Source: an uncultured Sphingomonadales bacterium (GTDB lineage Bacteria; Pseudomonadota; Alphaproteobacteria; Sphingomonadales; Sphingomonadaceae). From it: a stretch of 64,000 nt of DNA. Position numbers and translations under genes: made by a program. This document shows, one piece after another, positions 42,837 to 51,597 of the stretch (within the stretch, counting starts at the first letter, position 1; each line of letters starts with the position of its first letter). Under the pieces are notes generated by a model, which was given only the letters and a program-made list of their open reading frames with translations, was not told the DNA's origin and ran no database searches. The stretch spans positions 1-64,000 of the forward strand of contig CAILBC010000033.1 of the NCBI GenBank assembly GCA_903832325.1. The letters run 5' to 3'.

Positions 42837-43911
42837 GGCCGACGGTCTGCTGACCGTGACGCTGCGCGACGAAACGCTGGCCGATCCGGTCGGCCACGAA
42901 GTGCTGATCCGGATCGAGGGCGCGCCGATCAACCCTTCGGATCTGGGGCTGCTGTTTGGCCCGGCCGATCTGGAAAACGCGCAATTCAGTCCGGGCAAGA
43001 TCGTGGCGAAAATGCCCGAAGGCGCGGTGCGCGCGATGCAGGCGCGGCTGGGCCAGGTGCTGCCGGTGGGCAACGAAGGCGCGGGCACGGTGATTGCTGC
43101 CGGCGATGCGCCCGCGGCGCAGGCGCTGCTGGGCAAAGTGGTCGCGGTGATTCCGGGCGCGATGTATGCGCAATATCGCATCGTCGATGCGCGCGCCTGC
43201 ATGGTTCTGCCCGATGGCGCCACGGCCGAACAGGGCGCGGCCGCGTTTGTCAATCCGTTGACAGCGCTGTGCTTTGTCGATGCGTTGAAGCGTGAAGGGC
43301 ACAAGGCGCTGGTGCACACCGCGGCGGCGTCGAACCTGGGCCAGATGCTGGTGCGCATTTGCCAGGCCGATGGCGTGCCGCTGGTCAATATCGTGCGGTC
43401 GCCGGCGCAAGTCGCGCTGTTGCAGGGCATGGGTGCCGAATATGTGGTCGATTCGTCGGCTGACACATTTGCCGCCGATCTGGTCGCCGCGATCGAAGCG
43501 ACCGGCGCGACTTTGGCATTTGACGCGATTGGCGGGGGCAAGATTGCCGGGCAGATTCTCCACGCGATGGAGCAAGTGGCCAGCAAGGGCGCCGCGTTCA
43601 GCCGCTATGGCTCGGATGCGTTCAAGAAAGTCTATACATACGGCATGCTTGATACCGGGCCGACCGTGCTCAACCGCACATTCGGCTTTTCGTGGTCGCT
43701 CAGCGGGTTTTTGCTCACGCCCTATATGGCGCAGATCGGCGCAGAGGCGGTCGAGGGCCTGCGCCAGCGCGTGCGCGATGAACTGACCACCACATTTGCC
43801 AGCCATTTCAAGGCGCGGATCAGCCTGGACGAAGCGCTGACGCGCGATGTTGCGCTAGCCTACAACGCGCGCGCCACGGGGGAGAAATACCTGATCGTGC
43901 CCAACGGCTGA
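42802..43911 (+). CDS. Medium-chain NAD(P)-dependent oxidoreductase (quinone reductase-like)
   Basis: A 369-residue zinc-free type member of the MDR/alcohol dehydrogenase-like superfamily: N-terminal GroES-like fold with [11 protein letters not shown] and [12 protein letters not shown], then a Rossmann part ([40 protein letters not shown]). The usual zinc-ligand Cys/His set is not visible. Similar proteins are annotated as NADPH:quinone or crotonyl-type reductases; substrate unknown. ATG at 42802 has GGGAGAG upstream, inside truA. A strong hairpin follows its stop. Confidence 0.88.
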   Translation: MVSNRQLVSTLEADGLLTVTLRDETLADPVGHEVLIRIEGAPINPSDLGLLFGPADLENAQFSPGKIVAKMPEGAVRAMQARLGQVLPVGNEGAGTVIAAGDAPAAQALLGKVVAVIPGAMYAQYRIVDARACMVLPDGATAEQGAAAFVNPLTALCFVDALKREGHKALVHTAAASNLGQMLVRICQADGVPLVNIVRSPAQVALLQGMGAEYVVDSSADTFAADLVAAIEATGATLAFDAIGGGKIAGQILHAMEQVASKGAAFSRYGSDAFKKVYTYGMLDTGPTVLNRTFGFSWSLSGFLLTPYMAQIGAEAVEGLRQRVRDELTTTFASHFKARISLDEALTRDVALAYNARATGEKYLIVPNG

Positions 43912-43922
43912 ACCGTGGTGCA

Positions 43923-43951
43923 GCAGCCCCCGGTACCGTGCCGGGGGCTGC
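43923..43951 (+). terminator. Terminator-like hairpin after the fmt-truA-MDR operon
   Basis: GCAGCCCCCGG and CCGGGGGCTGC form an 11-bp perfect stem with a 7-base loop, 11 bases past the stop. GC-rich repeats (GGCCATGCGGCGCTGGCCAT) follow in place of a T-run. Confidence 0.65.
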
Positions 43952-44097
43952 GCCATGCGCCGCCGGCCATGCGGCGCTGGCCATACGGCGCCGGGGCGTA
44001 ACGCTCTGTTAACGAACGGTGATTAGGCTCCCCCGGTCTGGCAGGGGACCCGAATGGTCCAAGGCACCGTCCCTGCCGGCGGGAAAGGTTGCCGTTG

Positions 44098-46512
44098 GTG
44101 TTCGCGCTGCGCCAGGCCCTGTTGAAAAACCGGCTGTTTCTGGGCGATTTGATCGCCCAGGACGTGGATAGCCACGACGCCGAATGGTTTGCCGGGTGCA
44201 AGCTCAATCATTTGTCCAGCCTGCCCGGCCAGCCCTATGAAATGCTGCGCGCGGCGCTGGTGCTGTGGCTGGGCGGGATCGGTGCGGCCTGGTACTGGGC
44301 GGCCAATCTGGCGGTGGCAGGGGCGCTGACGCTGGCGCTGTTTGCGCTGGCGCGCGCCACTATCAGCCGGCAGGCGCTGGTCGATCGCTGGCGCTGGTAT
44401 ATCCTGGGCCGGGGGGTGGCGCTGGCTGTGCTGGCCGGGGCGGCAATGATGCTGGCGCCCGAAGCGTGCCTGGTGCCGCTGGTGATCGTGCTGCTGATGG
44501 CGTTTGGTGTAGAGGCCTATGCGCAGTTTCCTCTGCCGATTTCGGCCGTGGCGGTGCAGTCCATGGGCATGGCGGCGATTATCGCGGGCCTGCTGACCCG
44601 CCCCGGCGCCACGCCGATGGCATTGATCGTGCTGATGGTGCTTGGCGTGATCAGCGCGTATGTGCGCATTTTCAATTTCTATTACCTGTTTGCCACGCGG
44701 CGGTTGCGCACGCGCAAGCTGAGCAATGCCAACGAAACGATCCAGTTGCTGCTCAACCAGTATGACGAACACGGCAGCGACTGCCTGGTGGAAACCGATG
44801 TGCAGGGCCGCGTGCGCACCGCATCGGAACGGCTGTGCCGCATGGCCGGGCTGGCGCCTGACCAGATCAACGGGCGCAAGCTGGTAGCGCTGTATGATGA
44901 AGGCCCCGAGCAAGAGGCGATCCGCCGCGCGGCGCACCGGCTGAAGCCGTTTCGTGAACTCGTGGCGCCGATCACCACCCCTTATGGCCGGCGCTGGTGG
45001 CTGCTTTCGGGCTGTGCGGTGTTTGATTCGGCCGGGTGCCATGCCGGGTTTCGCGGGTTCATCCGCGATGTGACCGACCGCCACCATGCCGAAACGCGCG
45101 TGCGCTTTCTGGCCGATCACGATGCGTTGACGCGGATTGCCAATCGGGCCGCGTTCCACGCGGGGCTGGATGCGGCGGTGCTGCGCCAACAGATTGCCTG
45201 GCGGGAACCGGCACCGGCCGAACGCATCGGCTTTGCGGTGATGTTTCTCGATCTTGACCGGTTCAAGCTGATCAACGATTCGCATGGGCACGGCGCGGGT
45301 GACCGGGTGCTGGTGGAAACCGCATCGCGGCTGACCCAGGTGATCGGCGACAAGGGGCTGGTGGCGCGGCTGGGCGGCGATGAATTTGCCGTGCTGCTGC
45401 ATGAACCTGCATCGGTGGCGGCGGTGATCGCCACGGCCGAGGCGGTGATTGCCGTGCTGTCTGCGCCGATCCAGCTGGATACGCGCGTGGTCAATGTGGG
45501 GGCCAGCATCGGGGTTGCGCTGGGCGGGTTGCACGGCAGCAGCGGCGATGAATTGCTGCGCGCCGCCGACCTGGCGCAATATGATGCCAAATCGAGCGGG
45601 CGCGGCTGTGTCGTGGTGTACAGTTCGGACCTGCTGCGCAGCCTGGCCGATCGCCAGGCGATGGAAATCGAATTGCGCCTGGCGCTCGCCACCGGGGAAT
45701 TCGCCCTGCATTATCAGCCCTTTGTCGATCTGGCATCGGGCGCGATTGTCGGATTTGAGGCGCTGTTGCGGTGGCACCATCCGCAGCGGGGGATGATCCT
45801 GCCGCCGCAATTCATCCCCTTGGCCGAGGAAACCGGGCTGATCGTGCCGATCGGCGAATGGGTTCTGCGCGAGGCACTGGCCGAATCAGCGACCTGGCCG
45901 ACGGACCTGTCGGTGGCGGTAAACGTTTCGGCGGTGCAATTGCGCGGGGGTGAAATCCTGCGCCAGGTGATTGCCGCGCTGTCGGCCAGCGGGTTTGACC
46001 CGGCCCGGCTGGAACTGGAAATCACCGAAACCATGCTGATCGAGAACGAGGTGCAATGTCTGGATGTGCTGCACCGGCTGCGCAGCCTGGGCGTGCGCAT
46101 CGCGCTCGATGATTTCGGCACCGGGTATTCGTCATTGAACTATTTGCGCAGTTTTCCGTTCGACAAGATCAAGATCGATCGCTGTTTCGTGACCGACTTG
46201 TCCGACCAGTCGACCGATCCAGGGGACAGTGCGGCGATTGTCGGCGCGGTGCTCGATCTGGCGGGCAAACTGCACATGGCGACGATTGCCGAAGGGGTGG
46301 AGGATCAGAGCCAGCTTGACCGGCTGCGCGCGCAAGGCTGCGGGCAAGTGCAGGGCTGGCTGACCGGGCGGGCCATGCCGGCGTGCGATCTGCCGATCGT
46401 GCGCACGGGCAGCCGGCGGCCGCAGCCATCGGTGCATGCGCGGCCGGCGGCGCTGCAGGACAGCCACAGCGTGGACGTGGACATCGGGGCGGAGCGACGG
46501 TCCGGAACCTGA
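44098..46512 (+). CDS. Membrane PAS-GGDEF-EAL cyclic-di-GMP protein
   Basis: 804 residues. Five to six membrane helices (about residues 50-200), a PAS domain (LVETDVQGRVRTASERLCRM), GGDEF with an intact GGDEF motif and FLDLDRFKLIND, and an EAL domain with EALLRWHHP, NVSAVQL, ELEITETM, LDDFGTGYSSL, KIDRCFV and EGVED. All residues needed for both synthesis and hydrolysis of c-di-GMP seem present; no RxxD inhibitory site precedes GGDEF. GTG at 44098 fits the GGGAAAGG site best; TTG at 44089 and 44095 are alternatives. The membrane domain is not one I can name. Confidence 0.93.
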   Translation: MFALRQALLKNRLFLGDLIAQDVDSHDAEWFAGCKLNHLSSLPGQPYEMLRAALVLWLGGIGAAWYWAANLAVAGALTLALFALARATISRQALVDRWRWYILGRGVALAVLAGAAMMLAPEACLVPLVIVLLMAFGVEAYAQFPLPISAVAVQSMGMAAIIAGLLTRPGATPMALIVLMVLGVISAYVRIFNFYYLFATRRLRTRKLSNANETIQLLLNQYDEHGSDCLVETDVQGRVRTASERLCRMAGLAPDQINGRKLVALYDEGPEQEAIRRAAHRLKPFRELVAPITTPYGRRWWLLSGCAVFDSAGCHAGFRGFIRDVTDRHHAETRVRFLADHDALTRIANRAAFHAGLDAAVLRQQIAWREPAPAERIGFAVMFLDLDRFKLINDSHGHGAGDRVLVETASRLTQVIGDKGLVARLGGDEFAVLLHEPASVAAVIATAEAVIAVLSAPIQLDTRVVNVGASIGVALGGLHGSSGDELLRAADLAQYDAKSSGRGCVVVYSSDLLRSLADRQAMEIELRLALATGEFALHYQPFVDLASGAIVGFEALLRWHHPQRGMILPPQFIPLAEETGLIVPIGEWVLREALAESATWPTDLSVAVNVSAVQLRGGEILRQVIAALSASGFDPARLELEITETMLIENEVQCLDVLHRLRSLGVRIALDDFGTGYSSLNYLRSFPFDKIKIDRCFVTDLSDQSTDPGDSAAIVGAVLDLAGKLHMATIAEGVEDQSQLDRLRAQGCGQVQGWLTGRAMPACDLPIVRTGSRRPQPSVHARPAALQDSHSVDVDIGAERRSGT

Positions 46513-46567
46513 ACGCGCCTGCTCTCCGGGCCCCCGGGGGCCTCCCAACGGTCAGGCCCCCAAACGG

Positions 46568-47539
46568 TCAGGCCTTATGCGCGATGCTTTCGGGCAAGTC
46601 CTTGCCGAACACGCGTTGATAATATTCGGCCACCAGCACGCGCTCGGTCTCGTCGCATTTGTTGAGGAACGACAGGCGGAAGGCAAAGCCGACATCGTTG
46701 AAAATGGCCGCGTTCTGCGCCCAGCTGATCACCGTGCGCGGGCTCATCACCGTGGAAATATCGCCGCCGATGAAGCCCTTGCGAGTCAGATCGGCCACGC
46801 GCACCATGTCGCCCGCGGTCTTTTCATCCAGCCCGGCGACTTTTTTGGTGACCACGTCGATTTCGGTCGCGGCGGGCAGATAGTTGAGTGCGACGACCAT
46901 GTTCCAGCGGTCCATCTGGCCCTGGTTGATCGCCTGGGTGCCATGATAGAGGCCCGAAGTATCGCCCAGGCCTACGGTGTTGGCCGTGGCGAACAGGCGG
47001 AACCACGGGCTGGGCCGGATCACCCGGTTCTGATCGAGCAGGGTCAGCTTGCCTTCGGTTTCCAGCACGCGCTGAATCACGAACATCACGTCGGGCCGGC
47101 CGGCGTCATATTCGTCGAACACCAGCGCGGTGGGGGTCTGCAAGGCCCAGGGCAGCAGGCCTTCGCGGAATTCGGTAACCTGCAACCCGTCGCGCAGCAC
47201 GATTGCATCGCGCCCGATCAGGTCGATACGGCTGATATGGGCATCAAGGTTGATGCGCACGCAGGGCCAGTTCAGCCGCGCCGCGATCTGTTCGATGTGA
47301 GTTGATTTGCCCGTGCCGTGATAGCCCTGGACCATGACGCGGCGGTTGAACGCAAAGCCGGCGAGAATGGCCAGCGTGGTATCCGGATCGAACACGTAAT
47401 TGGTGTCGATATCGGGCACGCGTTCGTCGGCCGCGCTGAACGCGGGCACGGTCATGGCGATGTCGATCCCGAACGTCGCGCGGACGTCGATCGTGGTATC
47501 GGGGGCGGCGAGCACAGTGCTGGCAGTCGTGTCGGTCAT
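46568..47539 (-). CDS. cobS: Cobaltochelatase subunit CobS
   Basis: AAA+ ATPase subunit of the aerobic cobaltochelatase that inserts Co2+ in the B12 route. The 323-residue product has the N-terminal [18 protein letters not shown] typical of CobS, Walker [10 protein letters not shown], Walker [14 protein letters not shown], and the arginine-finger region down to [11 protein letters not shown]. The usual partner cobT is not next to it, and the 3' neighbour is the convergent GGDEF-EAL gene. ATG at 47539. CobS homologues occur in sphingomonads that lack a full pathway, so a B12 role is likely but not certain. Confidence 0.93.
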   Translation of the reverse strand: MTDTTASTVLAAPDTTIDVRATFGIDIAMTVPAFSAADERVPDIDTNYVFDPDTTLAILAGFAFNRRVMVQGYHGTGKSTHIEQIAARLNWPCVRINLDAHISRIDLIGRDAIVLRDGLQVTEFREGLLPWALQTPTALVFDEYDAGRPDVMFVIQRVLETEGKLTLLDQNRVIRPSPWFRLFATANTVGLGDTSGLYHGTQAINQGQMDRWNMVVALNYLPAATEIDVVTKKVAGLDEKTAGDMVRVADLTRKGFIGGDISTVMSPRTVISWAQNAAIFNDVGFAFRLSFLNKCDETERVLVAEYYQRVFGKDLPESIAHKA

Positions 47540-47721
47540 CACGCGTTCGACTAGACGGGCCGGCGCGCGGCTGCAATGCCATTGATGCGCAAAAGGGTGC
47601 GGAAAAACGCATGATCGGCGTGTTCCGGGGCGTGGCATTGGGGGCAATTGTGCGCAAAGTCCGGGCATCGCGGCGCGGTGCGCCGAATCAGCCCGGTTTC
47701 ATCGCACGAAGGACCCCACGC

Positions 47722-47856
47722 ATGCCCGATCCGTTGTCGCCGGCCCCGCACACGCCGATCTATCCCGATCTGCCGCCGCGCGAAGAGATGATCACGGGCG
47801 GCACACACCCGCGCGACCAGCAGGCGGGCCAGAGGCAGCAACAGCAACAGCAATAG
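47722..47856 (+). CDS. Small Pro/Gln-rich protein, unknown
   Basis: A 44-residue ORF with a good GAAGGA site ahead of its ATG. It begins MPDPLSPAPHTPIYPDLPPR, contains MITGG and ends in six Gln from a CAG/CAA microsatellite. No family recognised, no membrane segment. Short, but the ribosome site and the proline pattern make translation plausible. Precedes another small ORF by 62 bases. Confidence 0.5.
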   Translation: MPDPLSPAPHTPIYPDLPPREEMITGGTHPRDQQAGQRQQQQQQ

Positions 47857-47918
47857 AAACCGGACCCTTGACGCGGCGGGTGATTGACGCGCGCGGCCTG
47901 GGCCCGCATCAGGCGCGC

Positions 47919-48134
47919 ATGGCTGACTGGTTCCTGTCGATCGCAATGCTGGCGGTGATTGCACTGTTGCTGGGCGCAGCCGCGCTGTGGCGGCGTGGCG
48001 AGCGGCGCAAGGGCGTGCTGATGGCGGTGGCCGCGCTGGTGATCGCCGGCAATGTGGCGATATCGCTGATACCGGTGCCGGCCGGGCCAACCCCGGCCGG
48101 AACGGTTCCGGCGCCTGCGCCTGCGCCTACTTGA
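47919..48134 (+). CDS. Small two-helix membrane protein, unknown
   Basis: 71 residues: two hydrophobic segments (4-23 and 33-51) around a basic RRGERRKG loop, then a Pro/Ala tail (GPTPAGTVPAPAPAPT). Resembles small conserved sphingomonad inner-membrane proteins. ATG at 47919 chosen because it directly opens the first helix. Convergent with the hydrolase gene 7 bases away. Confidence 0.6.
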   Translation: MADWFLSIAMLAVIALLLGAAALWRRGERRKGVLMAVAALVIAGNVAISLIPVPAGPTPAGTVPAPAPAPT

Positions 48135-48141
48135 TGGGCCC

Positions 48142-48798
48142 CTATTTGATAGGGCAATCGGGCGACAGGCGCATGTCGAGGTAGGTATCGACCGCGCGCA
48201 TCATGTCATCCAGCTCGTTTTCATAGAAATGGTTGGCGCGCGGGATTTCGTCGTGGTGAATGGTGATGTGCTTTTGCGTGCGCAGCTTGTCTACCAGCTT
48301 TTGCACGGCATTGGGCGTGACCACGGTATCGGCAACACCCTGGATGATGATGCCAGAGGCCGGGCATGGCGCCAGAAAGCTGAAATCGTACATGTTTGCG
48401 GGCGGCGAGACCGAAATGAAGCCGCGCACTTCGGGGCGGCGCATCAGCAATTGCATGCCGATCAGCGCGCCGAACGAATAGCCGGCGATCCACGTGCTCG
48501 AAGCTTCGGGATGGATCTGCTGCACCCAGTCGAGCGCAGCGGCGGCATCGGACAATTCGCCGATGCCGTTGTCAAAGCTGCCCTGGCTGCGCCCGACACC
48601 GCGAAAATTGAAGCGCAACGTGGCAAAGCCGCGCGCGACAAAGGCGCGATAGAGCGCCTGGGTAATCCGGTCGTTCATCGTGCCACCGGCCTGCGGATGG
48701 GGATGAAGGATCATGGCGATCGGCGCCCGGCTGCGTGCGGCGGGCTGAAACCGGCCCTCAAGGCGACCTTCGGGACCGGGAAAAATGACTGCGGGCAT
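48142..48798 (-). CDS. Alpha/beta hydrolase (dienelactone-hydrolase-like, small)
   Basis: 218 residues. HPHPQAGGTMNDR at the oxyanion region, FRGVGRSQG, nucleophile Ser in the elbow AGYSFGALIG (about residue 108), Asp in GVADTVV and a C-terminal His in RANHFYENE complete a serine-hydrolase triad. This pattern fits the widespread alpha/beta hydrolase often found beside Fe-S genes in alphaproteobacteria. Substrate unknown. ATG at 48798 with AGGAA upstream; divergent from the cysteine desulfurase operon. Confidence 0.87.
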   Translation of the reverse strand: MPAVIFPGPEGRLEGRFQPAARSRAPIAMILHPHPQAGGTMNDRITQALYRAFVARGFATLRFNFRGVGRSQGSFDNGIGELSDAAAALDWVQQIHPEASSTWIAGYSFGALIGMQLLMRRPEVRGFISVSPPANMYDFSFLAPCPASGIIIQGVADTVVTPNAVQKLVDKLRTQKHITIHHDEIPRANHFYENELDDMMRAVDTYLDMRLSPDCPIK

Positions 48799-48953
48799 TG
48801 CTGTTCCTGACGAAACCGGTTGCGGCACCGCGCAGCCGGATGGACGGGCGGCGCGGGGCCGTTGCGGTCCAAAAAAATTGAACGCGCCTGAATGGGAGCA
48901 ATGGCTATATAGAAACCGCCTTCGCGAAAGCAATCTTTCTAGCAGGAACCGTC

Positions 48954-50036
48954 TTGTCGAACCCCGCAAAGCCCGATTTCGTGTATCTTGACCATGCGGC
49001 CACCACTCCGTTGCTGCCCGCCGCGGCCGAGGCGATGGCGCGCGGGTTCGCGATCTGGGCCAATCCGTCGAGCCCGCACCGTGCCGGCCGCGCGGCGCGC
49101 GCCGCTATCGAGGATGCACGCGCGCGGATTGCCGCGGCGCTCGGCTGGACCGGCGAAGTGATCCTGACCAGCGGGGCGAGCGAGGCGCTGGCCCTGGCGC
49201 TGCGACAGGCGACGGTCGATCGGCGGATCATTTCGGCGGTGGAGCATGACGCGGTGTTTCGCGCAGCCCCGGATGCGCACGTGTTGCCGATGGAAAGCGA
49301 CCAGGCGTCGATCCGGGCGCTCGATCCTGCTGCACTGGAGGCGGCGCTTGGCCAGCCGGGGCGGGCGATCGTGGCAATCCAGTTGATCAATTCCGAAACC
49401 GGCACCGCGTTTCTGCCGGTGTCGAACAATCCCGAGATCGAACAGATTCACGCTGCGGGCGGCCTGGTCCTGTGTGACGCATCGCAAATCGGTTTCGGGC
49501 GGAGCCTGCCCCGGGGCGTTGATATGGCGGTGATTTCCGGCCACAAGATCGGCGGGCCGATCGGCATCGGGGCCTTGCTGGTGCGCGATTTTGCCATGCT
49601 TGCCGCCAGCGGCGGGCAGGAGCGGGGCTATCGCCAGGGCACCGAAAACCTGCCCGGCGCGCTGGGCCTTGCGGCCGCGCTGGAAGCAGGTGAAGCGCCA
49701 TGGCGAACGACGCGCCAGCAGCGTTCGGACTTCAGGGACCGTTTGCGGAGTACGTCGGACCTCATCACGGCCGGCGTGCAGTGCGTGCATATCTTCGCGC
49801 TGACGAGCGATCGCCATTCGGCCAATGCCCTGCTGATCCGGGTGGATGCCATGGGTTTCGGGGTATCGGCGGGTTCGGCCTGTTCGTCAGGCTCGCTCAA
49901 GCCCAGCCGGGTGCTTGCCGGGTTTGGCGTCGATCCCGATGCGGCCAGGCGCACGATCCGCGTGTCGCTTGGCTGGAGCACGACCCCGGACGAGCTTGAT
50001 GCCTTTGCGCAGGCGTGGGAGCAGCTTCACGCATGA
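48954..50036 (+). CDS. Cysteine desulfurase, first copy
   Basis: A 360-residue class V PLP enzyme of the NifS/IscS group that takes sulfur from cysteine. YLDHAATTPLLP, the PLP lysine in SGHKIGGPIG and the reactive Cys in SAGSACSSGSLKPS are visible. The region around residues 240-285 is less conserved than in IscS and may be remodelled. TTG start with AGGA upstream. Its stop overlaps the ATG of a second desulfurase (ATGA), and a [2Fe-2S] ferredoxin follows. The pair may form a heteromeric sulfur donor. Confidence 0.9.
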   Translation: MSNPAKPDFVYLDHAATTPLLPAAAEAMARGFAIWANPSSPHRAGRAARAAIEDARARIAAALGWTGEVILTSGASEALALALRQATVDRRIISAVEHDAVFRAAPDAHVLPMESDQASIRALDPAALEAALGQPGRAIVAIQLINSETGTAFLPVSNNPEIEQIHAAGGLVLCDASQIGFGRSLPRGVDMAVISGHKIGGPIGIGALLVRDFAMLAASGGQERGYRQGTENLPGALGLAAALEAGEAPWRTTRQQRSDFRDRLRSTSDLITAGVQCVHIFALTSDRHSANALLIRVDAMGFGVSAGSACSSGSLKPSRVLAGFGVDPDAARRTIRVSLGWSTTPDELDAFAQAWEQLHA

Positions 50037-51130
50037 TCTATCTCGATTACCAGGCGACCACGCCGCTGGCGCCCGAAGCGCGCGAGGCGATGCTGCCCTG
50101 GCTGGGCGGGCCGGAAACCGACGGCTTTGCCAATCCGCACAGCCCCAACCGTGCCGGGCGCGCCGCCGCCGCCGCGATCGAACTGGCGCGTGAGGCGGTG
50201 GCCGCGTTGCTGCCGCCGGGCGGGCGGGTGATTTTTACCTCGGGCGCGACCGAGGCGATCAATCTGGCGCTGCGCGGCAGCGGCGCGCGCCGGCTGGCGG
50301 TTTCGGCGATCGAGCATGCGGCGGTGCTGGATACCGCGCGGGCGATCGATCCGGATTGTGCCGTGTTGCCGGTGGGGCCGGATGGACTGGTCGATCCTGA
50401 CGTCGCGATCCCCGCGGGCACCGGGCTTGTCGCGGTGATGCAGGTCAACAACGAGATCGGCACGGTGCAGCCCGTGGCGCAGATCGGCGCGCGGGCACGG
50501 GCTGCGGGCGCACTGATGCTGTGCGATGCGGTGCAGGGGGCGGGCAAGCTGGCCGCGCCCGAAGGCTGCGACCTGATCACGGTTTCGGCGCACAAGCTGT
50601 ATGGGCCCAAGGGGATTGGCGCGTTGTGGGTGCGCGATGGTGTGGCGCTGGCTCCGCAGATGACCGGCGGCGGGCAGGAGGCCGGGCTGCGATCGGGCAC
50701 GCTCAGCCCGGCGCTGATCGCCGGGTTTGGCGCGGCGGCGCAGCTGTGCACAAGGCTGTGTACAAAGCCGGGCACAGGCGATGCGGCGCATGTGGAGCGG
50801 CTGTGGACAAGGGCGCGTGCGGGCTTTGCCGGATGGACGCTGAACGGCAGCGCCGATGCACGCTGGCGCGGCAATCTGAACGTGCGGATGGATGGGCTGG
50901 ATGTGGCGCGGGTGCTGTCGGACTGTCGCGGGGTGGCGATTTCGGCGGGGTCGGCCTGTGCCAGCGGATCGGGCCGCACCAGCCATGTCTTGCGCGCGAT
51001 CGGACTTTGCGACAGAGATGCGAAAACCGCGCTCAGAATAGGGTTCGGGCGATATACCGGGGAAGAGGAGCTGGACAGGGCGATTGCGGCAATCTTTGCC
51101 GCGGTGCGCGCGCAAGGTCTGCCCGCCTGA
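50033..51130 (+). CDS. Cysteine desulfurase, second copy
   Basis: 365 residues. MIYLDYQATTPLAPEA, EIGTVQPV, the PLP lysine in SAHKLYGPKGIGALWV and Cys in SAGSACASGSGRTSHVL give a full NifS/IscS-type active site. Compared with the first copy this one is closer to canonical IscS. An insertion around residue 245 (LCTRLCTKPGTG) comes from a 12-bp tandem duplication of GCTGTGCACAAG type. Translationally coupled to the upstream gene. Confidence 0.93.
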   Translation: MIYLDYQATTPLAPEAREAMLPWLGGPETDGFANPHSPNRAGRAAAAAIELAREAVAALLPPGGRVIFTSGATEAINLALRGSGARRLAVSAIEHAAVLDTARAIDPDCAVLPVGPDGLVDPDVAIPAGTGLVAVMQVNNEIGTVQPVAQIGARARAAGALMLCDAVQGAGKLAAPEGCDLITVSAHKLYGPKGIGALWVRDGVALAPQMTGGGQEAGLRSGTLSPALIAGFGAAAQLCTRLCTKPGTGDAAHVERLWTRARAGFAGWTLNGSADARWRGNLNVRMDGLDVARVLSDCRGVAISAGSACASGSGRTSHVLRAIGLCDRDAKTALRIGFGRYTGEEELDRAIAAIFAAVRAQGLPA

Positions 51131-51179
51131 CAGGCGGCAGGGCGGTGGCTGGTCACGCGCGCAGGGGAGAATGCGACGG

Positions 51180-51512
51180 ATGGTCAAAGTCTGCTTCGTC
51201 ACCACCGATGGGCGCCGGGTTGATGTGAACGGCGAACCCGGGCAGCGCCTGCTGGAACTGGGCCAGGCGCACGGCATGCCGCTGGAAGGCACTTGCGAAG
51301 GCCAGATGGCGTGTTCGACCTGCCACGTGATCATCGCGCCCGACTGGTTTGATCGTCTGCCCGCCGCCAGCGACGATGAAGAGGACATGCTCGATCTGGC
51401 CGCCGGGGTTACGCGCACCAGCCGCCTGTCGTGCCAGATCGCGCTGAGCGCCGAACTCGACGGGATCGAAGTGCGTATTCCCGACGAAGCGCGCGACATG
51501 CAGGGGCGCTGA
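51180..51512 (+). CDS. [2Fe-2S] ferredoxin (adrenodoxin/Isc-Fdx type)
   Basis: 110 residues. Cluster ligands Cys39, Cys45, Cys48 and Cys85 in the C-x5-C-x2-C...C spacing (CEGQMACSTC and RLSCQIAL), with the adrenodoxin-like DDEEDMLDLA acidic helix. It would donate electrons in Fe-S assembly, which fits two desulfurases upstream. ATG at 51180 chosen (GGGGAGA nine bases before); an ATG at 51171 is in frame. Confidence 0.95.
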   Translation: MVKVCFVTTDGRRVDVNGEPGQRLLELGQAHGMPLEGTCEGQMACSTCHVIIAPDWFDRLPAASDDEEDMLDLAAGVTRTSRLSCQIALSAELDGIEVRIPDEARDMQGR

Positions 51513-51597
51513 ACCCGCGCGTTTTCCCCTGCCTTGCGCCGGCGCACGCGCGGCGCCCGGTTGTCAACGCGGCCACGGGTGGTAGGACACGCAGCCT

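Noticed and set aside
40626..43586. A 986-codon minus-strand frame across recR, fmt, truA and the oxidoreductase
   Set aside because: It covers four recognisable genes on both strands and has no family signature of its own.
47611..47721. Upstream extension of the small Pro/Gln-rich ORF
   Set aside because: The ATG at 47722 has the better ribosome site and the extension overlaps no conserved pattern.
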